Shown here: positions 1-5,743 of the stretch, piece after piece
Numbering within the stretch: the stretch's first letter is position 1
How the letters are laid out: every line of letters begins with the position of its first letter
NCBI GenBank assembly: GCA_007134175.1
Contig: SLLF01000104.1
Span: 1 to 9,938 of the forward strand
DNA: 9,938 nt
DNA from: Kiritimatiellia bacterium
GTDB taxonomy: Bacteria; Verrucomicrobiota; Kiritimatiellia; SLAD01
Reading direction: 5' to 3'
The notes under the pieces: model-generated
Told to the model about the DNA's origin: nothing
The model's database searches: none
The model's input: only the letters and a program-made list of their open reading frames with translations
Made by a program: the position numbers and the translations under genes

Positions 1-1452
1 ATGGAATACTACCGCGCCGACGATCCACGTCGTGAATTGCGCAACCTTTGGGGCTACAGCACCCTCAACTTCTTCGCGCCCAACGGCCGCTATGCCCACA
101 CCGGGGTAACCGGTGGCCAGGTCACGGAATTCAAGGACCTGGTGCGGGCCGCGCACCAGGCCGGGTTGGAAGTGATTCTCGATGTCGTATTCAACCACAC
201 CGCGGAGGGCGGTCAGGGCGGCCCGGTCTATTCCTTCCGCGGACTCGACCCTGCGGTCTACTACATGATCGAGGAAGACGGCCGCACCTATCGCAATTTC
301 ACCGGCTGCGGCAACACCGTCAACTGCAATCATCCGGTCGTCATGGGCTTCATTCTGGACAGCCTACGGCATTGGGTGCGCCACTACCACATCGATGGAT
401 TCCGGTTCGATCTCGCCTCCATTTTCACACGTGGCGCGAACGGGGAAGTGCTGGCCAAGCCCCCCATCGTGGACGCCATCACCGAAGATCCCCTGCTGCG
501 CGGCACCAAATGGATCGCCGAAGCCTGGGATGCAGCCGGCCTGTACCAAGTCGGTTCCTTTCCCCACCCCTGCTGGTCGGAGTGGAACGGGCGCTATCGC
601 GACGATGTCCGCCAGTTCTGGCGCGGCGGGCCCGGCCAGCTCAGCGCACTGGCCACCCGGTTGGCCGGCAGCGCAGATCTCTATGACGCGCCCGACCAGC
701 GTCCACTGAAATCGATCAACTTCGTCACGGCCCACGATGGGTTCACCCTGGCCGATCTCGTTAGCTACGATCAAAAACACAACGAGGCCAACCTGGAAGA
801 AAACCGGGACGGGGACAACCATAACCACAGTCACAACTATGGTACCGAGGGCCCGACCGACGATCCCTCCGTAGGGCGTCTCCGCAAACGGCAGGTTAAG
901 AATTTCCTGGCCACGCTACTTTGCTCCCAAGGGGTACCCCTGCTGCTGGGCGGCGACGAGTTCTTCCGCAGCCAGCAGGGCAACAACAACGCCTACTGCC
1001 AGGATAATGAAATCGCCTGGATCGACTGGTCGCTGGCGGAGACGCATAAGGATCTGGTGGAATTCACCCGGCAGTTGATTGCCTTCCGGCGCGAGCATCC
1101 GTCCCTCCGCCGTCGCTCCTTTCTGAAAGGATGCCATCCCGAAGGTGAAGGGGGCGACATTTGCTGGTTCGGCACAGACGGTCAGCCGCCGAATTGGGAC
1201 CACGACGCCACCGTTGGCTGCCTCCTGAACGGCGGAAAGGATTACACGGGCGCGGATGTTGACAAGGACCACTTGCTATTGATTTTCCATGCGGGGCCAA
1301 AACCGATCACGTTCCAGCTACCTCCGCCGCCCGGCGGCCCATGGCAGGTTCGGTTGTCCACCCAAGAGGAGCCGCCCCGTCCAGCCACCCACCGAGCCCG
1401 GCTTGAACTGGATGGGCGCTCGGTAACCATCCTCACATCGAGCCACGATTGA
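1..1452 (+). CDS. glgX: Glycogen debranching enzyme GlgX, 5'-truncated by window edge
   Basis: GH13 isoamylase-type enzyme that hydrolyses alpha-1,6 branches of phosphorylase-trimmed glycogen in the cytoplasm. The 483 visible residues cover the catalytic barrel and the C-terminal beta-domain. Seen in the sequence: region I DVVFNHT (61-67); nucleophile Asp137 in GFRFDLAS; acid/base Glu174 in IAEAWDAAG; transition-state Asp246 in FVTAHDGFTL; and the GlgX-typical stretch from NEANLEENRDGDNHNHS (261-277) through EGPTDDP to QQGNNNAYCQDNEIAWIDW. GlgX proteins usually run about 650-720 residues, with an N-terminal CBM48 domain. Here the first residues (MEYYR...NLWGYSTLNFFAP) correspond to the middle of the barrel, so the ATG at position 1 is an internal Met and the gene starts upstream. 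It ends 4 bp before the convergent regulator gene, with no terminator hairpin between them. Identity is near certain; a TreX-type isoamylase is the only close alternative. Confidence 0.95.
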   Translation: MEYYRADDPRRELRNLWGYSTLNFFAPNGRYAHTGVTGGQVTEFKDLVRAAHQAGLEVILDVVFNHTAEGGQGGPVYSFRGLDPAVYYMIEEDGRTYRNFTGCGNTVNCNHPVVMGFILDSLRHWVRHYHIDGFRFDLASIFTRGANGEVLAKPPIVDAITEDPLLRGTKWIAEAWDAAGLYQVGSFPHPCWSEWNGRYRDDVRQFWRGGPGQLSALATRLAGSADLYDAPDQRPLKSINFVTAHDGFTLADLVSYDQKHNEANLEENRDGDNHNHSHNYGTEGPTDDPSVGRLRKRQVKNFLATLLCSQGVPLLLGGDEFFRSQQGNNNAYCQDNEIAWIDWSLAETHKDLVEFTRQLIAFRREHPSLRRRSFLKGCHPEGEGGDICWFGTDGQPPNWDHDATVGCLLNGGKDYTGADVDKDHLLLIFHAGPKPITFQLPPPPGGPWQVRLSTQEEPPRPATHRARLELDGRSVTILTSSHD

Positions 1453-1456
1453 TCGT

Positions 1457-2662
1457 TCAGCCTGTGCGACGCCGATACTGCGCGGGCGTCATGCCCACTA
1501 ACCGATGGAATTGGCGGGTGAAATAGCTTTGATCACAAAAGCCCACTTCCAACGCGATATCGGCACAGGGCCGGTCTGTTGCGTTCAGCAGTCGCTGCGC
1601 TTCCTTGATGCGCAAATGGTGGACATACTGGATAACGGTGCGGCCGGTTTCCTGCTTCATCAGATGCGCGGTCCGATACGTGCTCAGTCCCGCCGCTGCC
1701 GCCACCGCCTGCAATGTTACCGCCTCGCGGTAATGGGCCTGCAAATAGTCCAGTATCGTGCTGACCCGGGGATGCACCTCTGTATAACCGGATTCGTAGA
1801 CGTGGTCCATGAAATCATCCAGCGCCTGGCGCACCACCACGGCCAGATCCTCAAATTGTTCGGCCTCGATAATGCGCGCCATCCATTGATGGTTCTTTTC
1901 CATGATCGGAGCTAAAAACGGGCTGTCTTCAACGGCGCGTCGCACCAAATAACCCATCATCTCGATCACACGCGCCCGGATCACCGTCAGGTTCGCCGAC
2001 TGGATAAATACGCGGCCCAGCATCTGGTTCAAAATGCGGCGGGCTCCCTTGCGATCGGCAGCGCGGATCAAGGACAGCAACAGTTGTTCCTCATCGTAGC
2101 CGTATGAGGTGTTCTGGCGGCGCTTGTGGAGATGAATCGCTTCGGCGATCTGGCGTTGCTGCAGATGTTGTTCCCGTTTCTCCTGCAACAGCAAGGGCGA
2201 CAAGCCGCTGACCCGGTAGACAATTTCGTGCAGTTTTTCCACGGCCGCCTGGCAATTAACCTGCGGCCAAACCGGCAGCCGGTGCAGGTAATCCGCCACT
2301 TGCCGCCGATCGCCGCCCTGCCCCGTGAAATGCCGCAGCGCGGCATCGCGGTCGTCCACATGGCCATCCGTCAACACCTCCCCGCCCAGCATCCCGCCGA
2401 CCACGTTATAGCGGTCGACCACAGGGACCACCCAGCTTATTACGCCCGGTGCTAAAAAGAACGTATACGGCTCACCCCAACGCACCGCTTCCTGCAACGC
2501 ATGCGCCCGCGCCTGGCGCACCATGGGCAAGGCGTCAACCTCTGCGCCGCGCCGCCCAGTGGCCACCGCTCCATCCAGATCGATCCATCTACACCTCAGG
2601 CCACAGGCCTCGCGATACCATGACGCCATCTGCTGTTGAGACCGTGCTGACAATTTATTCAC
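1457..2662 (-). CDS. AraC-family transcriptional regulator with PocR-type sensor domain
   Basis: Predicted cytoplasmic ligand-responsive DNA-binding protein of about 401 aa. The N-terminal 160 residues resemble a PocR domain, including an A-x(2)-A-x(3)-G-E-P-Y segment followed by a hydrophobic strand and VVGGMLGGEVL near residues 87-97. A helical linker follows (about 160-295). The C-terminal 100 residues are an AraC domain with two helix-turn-helix units (about 315-338 and 365-388), the second containing IALEVGFCDQSYFTRQFHR and ending in GMTPAQYRRR. PocR domains were predicted in the literature to sense small hydrocarbon derivatives. The gene diverges from mtaB, so methanol or a related C1 compound is the likely signal (inference). 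Start choice: a GTG at 2662 has GAGGTGA six nucleotides upstream. An in-frame GTG at 2671 adds three residues, and an ATG at 2629 would cut into the domain. A cysteine I recall from many PocR domains appears replaced. AraC assignment is very secure, PocR fairly secure, ligand unknown. Confidence 0.9.
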   Translation of the reverse strand: MNKLSARSQQQMASWYREACGLRCRWIDLDGAVATGRRGAEVDALPMVRQARAHALQEAVRWGEPYTFFLAPGVISWVVPVVDRYNVVGGMLGGEVLTDGHVDDRDAALRHFTGQGGDRRQVADYLHRLPVWPQVNCQAAVEKLHEIVYRVSGLSPLLLQEKREQHLQQRQIAEAIHLHKRRQNTSYGYDEEQLLLSLIRAADRKGARRILNQMLGRVFIQSANLTVIRARVIEMMGYLVRRAVEDSPFLAPIMEKNHQWMARIIEAEQFEDLAVVVRQALDDFMDHVYESGYTEVHPRVSTILDYLQAHYREAVTLQAVAAAAGLSTYRTAHLMKQETGRTVIQYVHHLRIKEAQRLLNATDRPCADIALEVGFCDQSYFTRQFHRLVGMTPAQYRRRTG

Positions 2663-2709
2663 AAATATCACCTCATTTCGCCATCTATTCCCGACATTGC
2701 GACAACATC

Positions 2710-2715
2710 ATTATA
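2710..2715 (-). promoter_or_regulatory. Candidate -10 box of the AraC/PocR regulator gene
   Basis: The minus strand reads TATAAT here, a perfect sigma70 -10 match within an AT-rich spacer. It would give a leader of about 40 nt before the GTG at 2662. No convincing -35 is seen at the expected distance (the minus strand has GGCTTG with 17-bp spacing). Confidence 0.4.
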
Positions 2716-2725
2716 TTTATCGCCG

Positions 2726-2731
2726 TATACT
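2726..2731 (+). promoter_or_regulatory. Candidate -10 box of the mtaB operon
   Basis: TATACT matches the sigma70 -10 consensus at five of six positions and lies 58 bp before the mtaB start. The hexamer 17 bp upstream (CAACAT) is a poor -35. That pattern fits a promoter needing an activator, consistent with the divergent AraC-type regulator, but no operator can be proven from one sequence. The two opposing -10 boxes are only 10 bp apart, so polymerases may interfere with each other. Confidence 0.4.
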
Positions 2732-2777
2732 GCAAGCCTCATGAACGTGGCCATGTTATCTTGGGCACCCACAACCG

Positions 2778-2784
2778 AAAGGAG
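2778..2784 (+). promoter_or_regulatory. Ribosome binding site of mtaB
   Basis: AAAGGAG ends five nucleotides before the ATG at 2790. It is a near-consensus Shine-Dalgarno and fixes the start of mtaB. Confidence 0.8.
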
Positions 2785-2789
2785 CAATC

Positions 2790-4163
2790 ATGCCTGAATT
2801 AGCCATATCTTCTCTGGAATCCTTTATTTACGGCCGTAGCCCACGCCCGGTTACCTGCGGTCACAACCTGGTAATCGGCGCCGGACGGGTAGTGCCTGAG
2901 TTGAATTTCACCTTACCCCCGATGGATATTTCCGCCGCCACCTGGTCCGCGGTACGGCGCGAGTACGAGGCGATGATCAACGGGGCATTGCGGCGGGCGG
3001 AACAATTGGAGACGCCGGACCTGCTGGTCGAGTTCGAGACGTTGCCGCCGATGACCATGCAACCGGATTGGGGACTGGAGATCACCGAATTGCTGGCGAC
3101 GGCGCTGCAGTCCACGGCGGAACGTACCGGTATGCACACCGCCCTACGGTTGACGCCCAACGACATTCGCGAATTTGCGCGCCCACCGCTGATGCGCCAA
3201 GGCCCCCATTGGGAAGCGATGCTGGAGTTCTTTGCCCGGGCCAGCCAGGCCGGGGCCGATCTCTTATCCATTGAAAGCACCGGCGGCAAGGAGTTGTGCG
3301 ACGAGGCCCTCGTCAATGCGGACTTGCGGGGGGTGGTGTTCGCCTTGGGGGTTTTGGGCTGTCGCGACATGAAATTTCTTTGGGACCGTATGGTCAGCCG
3401 ATGCCAGGGTACGCGGACGTTGCCCGCCGGCGACTCGGCCTGTGGGTTTGCCAATACCGCGATGGTACTGGCGGACAAGCAGATGATTCCGCGGGTGTTT
3501 GCCGCCGTGGTCCGGGTAGCCGCCGTACCCCGCGCCCTGGCAGCGGTGACCGCCGGTGCGGTCGGCCCCAGTAAAGACTGCGCCTATGAAGGTCCGTACT
3601 TGAAGGCATTGACCGGTATCCCCATTTCCATGGAGGGCAAGACCGCCGCCTGTGCCCATTTCAGCCCAGTCGGCAACATCAGCGCCGCCGTCTGCGACTG
3701 CTGGTCAAATGAATCGGTACAGAATGTACAATTGCTCAGCGGCAAAGCCCCAACCGTCTGCATGGAGCAATTGATCTATGATTGCCGCCTGATGAACACC
3801 GCCCGCGCGGCGTCGGAGGCCGATGCCCGGCGCTTACGCGATTGGCTGGTGGCGTCGGATGCACCGCTCGACCCGCAGGCCTATGTGCTGCATCCGGAAG
3901 TCGTCTACCGGATAGCCACAGCTATTGGTGCCGCCGAGACGCCCTATGCCCAGACCTTGGCGGCCGTGCGCGCCACGCTACAGGCGCTCCGCGAAGGACA
4001 GGCCAACGATCAAGTGCGCATCAGCGAGCGGGAAGCGCCGTGGCTGGATATGATGGAGATGGCCATGGAGGATATACCCAACACGGAAGCCCAATTGATC
4101 GAAGCGGTGCGCCCGGACATAGACTCCAAGATCTGCGCGTTAGGAGAATATGGCATCGACTGA
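2790..4163 (+). CDS. mtaB: Methanol:corrinoid methyltransferase MtaB
   Basis: Zinc enzyme that transfers the methyl group of methanol to the Co(I) corrinoid of a partner protein MtaC, the first step of methanol use in methanogens and methylotrophic acetogens; cytoplasmic. At 457 aa it matches the family length (about 460). Its sequence tracks archaeal MtaB from memory: GADLLSIESTGGKE (155-168), GDSACGFANTAM (214-225), AGAVGPSKDCAYE (255-267), MEGKT (281-285) and CDCWSNESV (302-310). The three zinc ligands known for Methanosarcina MtaB (Glu164, Cys220, Cys269) correspond to Glu162, Cys218 and Cys264; the Cys-Cys distance is three residues shorter. The start is fixed by a strong ribosome binding site. 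The gene overlaps the downstream GTPase gene by 14 bp. No mtaC or mtaA lies within the window, unlike the usual mtaB-mtaC pairing. A related alcohol or another methyl donor cannot be excluded as substrate, but all metal ligands are intact. Confidence 0.93.
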   Translation: MPELAISSLESFIYGRSPRPVTCGHNLVIGAGRVVPELNFTLPPMDISAATWSAVRREYEAMINGALRRAEQLETPDLLVEFETLPPMTMQPDWGLEITELLATALQSTAERTGMHTALRLTPNDIREFARPPLMRQGPHWEAMLEFFARASQAGADLLSIESTGGKELCDEALVNADLRGVVFALGVLGCRDMKFLWDRMVSRCQGTRTLPAGDSACGFANTAMVLADKQMIPRVFAAVVRVAAVPRALAAVTAGAVGPSKDCAYEGPYLKALTGIPISMEGKTAACAHFSPVGNISAAVCDCWSNESVQNVQLLSGKAPTVCMEQLIYDCRLMNTARAASEADARRLRDWLVASDAPLDPQAYVLHPEVVYRIATAIGAAETPYAQTLAAVRATLQALREGQANDQVRISEREAPWLDMMEMAMEDIPNTEAQLIEAVRPDIDSKICALGEYGID

Positions 4164-5136
4164 ACAACCCATTCCGTTGCATCTCATTGCCGGTCCGCTC
4201 GGGGCCGGCAAGACGACCGCGATCCTGCACTACCTGGAGCAGCAAGCGGGCCAGGAACATATCGCCGTGGTGGTCAACGATTTCGGCAGCGTCGGTGTCG
4301 ACCAATCCATTTTGGGCGCTGCTGCGCCTGAGCGACCCCCTACCATCAAGGCCATCCCCGGAGGATGCCTTTGCTGCACCACCCCCATCTATCTGGAACA
4401 GGCCCTGCAGCAATTGGCCCAGGAACCAGCGATAGATCGGATTTTTATCGAGCCCAGCGGGGTAGTCTTGCTGGCCAGGCTGAAACAAGATGTACAGCGT
4501 ATTACGGCGGTCCTGCCCGTCCGTTTACACAGCACCGTTACATTAATCCCGCCGGGCCGGATCAAGGAAACACATTATCAAGCACTGCCCTTCTTTCGCC
4601 AGTTGATTGACGAAGCCGACTACCTCGTCGCCAACCGCTGTGATCAGGTGACGCCCGAGCAGCAGACTGTATTCCGCGAGTGGACGGCCCGTCTGACGCC
4701 ACCGAAAAAAGCGGTCTGGCTCACGGAATTCGGACGCTTGCCGCCCCACTGGTTCCGCGACGCCGCTGCGCCAACCAATCCATCGGCATCCGCCGCCATG
4801 CCGGATACACACGGACAGCCACATGAGCATAGCGCACACGACCAACAAATGGTACGTGGTCACTGGGAAGCCGCCGCGGATGACGTGTGGGACCTGGCCC
4901 CGCTGCTTGCCAAACTCGCAACGGCGGTGGACCGTCAGGAACAGGACGGTTTGCTGCGCTGTAAAGGGGTGATCCACACCGCCGATGGCTGGCGTTTGTT
5001 GCAATGGACCGAAGAAGGATATGCCTGCGATCCGTTCCCGCCCCAGCCCGTGTCACGCTTGGAATGGATCTGCGCATCGCCCGCAGCGGCAGCGGAGTGG
5101 TCAACACGACTTAAACCTATTCGCCACGCCATATGA
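4150..5136 (+). CDS. COG0523/CobW-type G3E GTPase, putative metallochaperone
   Basis: P-loop GTPase of the G3E family (relatives: CobW, YeiR, ZigA, HypB, UreG), 328 aa, cytoplasmic. Seen: Walker A GPLGAGKTT (15-23); VVVNDFGSVGVD (40-51); the COG0523 metal-binding motif GGCLCC (71-76, Cys73/75/76); Walker B-like IEPSG (100-104); and the guanine-recognition motif as NRCD (162-165) instead of NKxD. A His-rich linker follows, with His221, 225, 227, 230 and 238, then a short CobW C-terminal-like domain to the end. Family members are linked to metal insertion, chiefly zinc, or to cobalamin biosynthesis. Here the ATG lies inside the last codons of mtaB (14-bp overlap), with AGGAG only three nucleotides upstream, so translation is probably coupled. 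Because MtaB is a zinc enzyme, zinc delivery to MtaB is the favoured role (inference). A role in cobalt or corrinoid supply is the main alternative. Family assignment is very secure, client unknown. Confidence 0.92.
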   Translation: MASTEQPIPLHLIAGPLGAGKTTAILHYLEQQAGQEHIAVVVNDFGSVGVDQSILGAAAPERPPTIKAIPGGCLCCTTPIYLEQALQQLAQEPAIDRIFIEPSGVVLLARLKQDVQRITAVLPVRLHSTVTLIPPGRIKETHYQALPFFRQLIDEADYLVANRCDQVTPEQQTVFREWTARLTPPKKAVWLTEFGRLPPHWFRDAAAPTNPSASAAMPDTHGQPHEHSAHDQQMVRGHWEAAADDVWDLAPLLAKLATAVDRQEQDGLLRCKGVIHTADGWRLLQWTEEGYACDPFPPQPVSRLEWICASPAAAAEWSTRLKPIRHAI

Positions 5137-5215
5137 CCTTCTTTGAGCTAGTCCGCATTTTTCACGGGGCGCACCGATGCAGCAGATTGACCGGCATTCC
5201 GGCGAGACATGCGGG

Positions 5216-5743
5216 CTAGGAGGCGGCCGCCTGCTGCCCTTGTTCCAGCATAGCCACCACTTCTTCCTGGACCTCTTCCAGCTCGGCCAATTTCAATTCC
5301 GGATCGGGGATAACGAACGTCTCGTTGCTCTTCCGGTACTCGTAGATGCGCACCTTTACCCCATCCTCACGAACCTGCACATCTTTCTCCACCAGTATCC
5401 GTCGTCGTTCGAGCATGACCGCCAAAATATAGATGGTGTTGGCGTACCCGGGACTGTCCTCGTCTGCCAGCAGCTTGCGTAACAGGGATTCCGCCGTTTC
5501 CCGTTTCACCGTTTCAGGTGGCGGCGGTGGTGGCAATCGAAACACGCTCTGCCAAATGCTCAAGGTGCCAGCGTCCTCCGGCACCTGCGGCCAACACCTT
5601 TCACAGTAGTCTTCCCGCCGATAGCCAGCGGCGTCAAAAAGCAGTCGCGAGTTAAACGTTTCCTGGTCGCCAAACGGCGCATGGCAACCATGGCACTGCT
5701 CACTTCTGGCCCGGATCTCCCAGTCGTTCTTTTGTGCGATCAT
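5216..5743 (-). CDS. Small four-cysteine (zinc-ribbon-like) protein of unknown function
   Basis: A 175-aa protein, last gene of the exbB-exbD-TPR operon. Seen: an N-terminal CxxC pair (Cys17, Cys20 in QCHGCHAPF) and a second pair (Cys47, Cys50 in YCERCW), which probably hold one zinc. A run of six prolines (71-76) precedes an alpha-helical region with ANTIYILAVMLERRRIL (101-117), and a charged, Glu-rich C-terminus follows. There is no signal peptide or membrane segment, so it is probably cytoplasmic. I recall similar hypothetical proteins in PVC-group genomes but cannot name the family. Start choice: the ATG at 5743 overlaps the stop of the TPR gene as ATGA, typical of translational coupling. 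An upstream TTG at 5770 would add nine unlikely residues. It could be a nucleic-acid or protein-binding adaptor, but no function is assigned. That it is a real gene is well supported by the coupling and the paired cysteines. Confidence 0.8.
   Translation of the reverse strand: MIAQKNDWEIRARSEQCHGCHAPFGDQETFNSRLLFDAAGYRREDYCERCWPQVPEDAGTLSIWQSVFRLPPPPPPETVKRETAESLLRKLLADEDSPGYANTIYILAVMLERRRILVEKDVQVREDGVKVRIYEYRKSNETFVIPDPELKLAELEEVQEEVVAMLEQGQQAAAS

Noticed and set aside
1..3. ATG at the window start as the true glgX start
   Set aside because: The residues that follow match the middle of the GlgX catalytic barrel, and the CBM48 and first barrel strands are missing, so the gene must begin upstream.
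1468..1490. GACGCC/GGCGTC hairpin just after glgX as a terminator
   Set aside because: It lies within the 3' coding end of the regulator and is not followed by a T run on the plus strand.
2680..2760. Direct repeat GCCATCTATTC / GCCATGTTATC as the regulator operator
   Set aside because: Only 8 of 11 bases match and the copies are 70 bp apart; this could easily be chance without comparative data.
2790..4163. MttB-type (amine or betaine) methyltransferase instead of MtaB
   Set aside because: The zinc-ligand motifs ESTGGKE, GDSAC and GKDC-like SKDC, plus CDCWSNESV and the length, all match MtaB; MttB-family proteins do not carry this set.
3782..4435. 217-codon plus-strand frame across the mtaB/GTPase junction
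   Set aside because: Out of frame with two well-recognised proteins and without any domain signature.
5137..5215. Bidirectional terminator between the two convergent operons
   Set aside because: Only a 4-bp CCGG-CATT-CCGG stem is present and no T tract follows; not strong enough to call.
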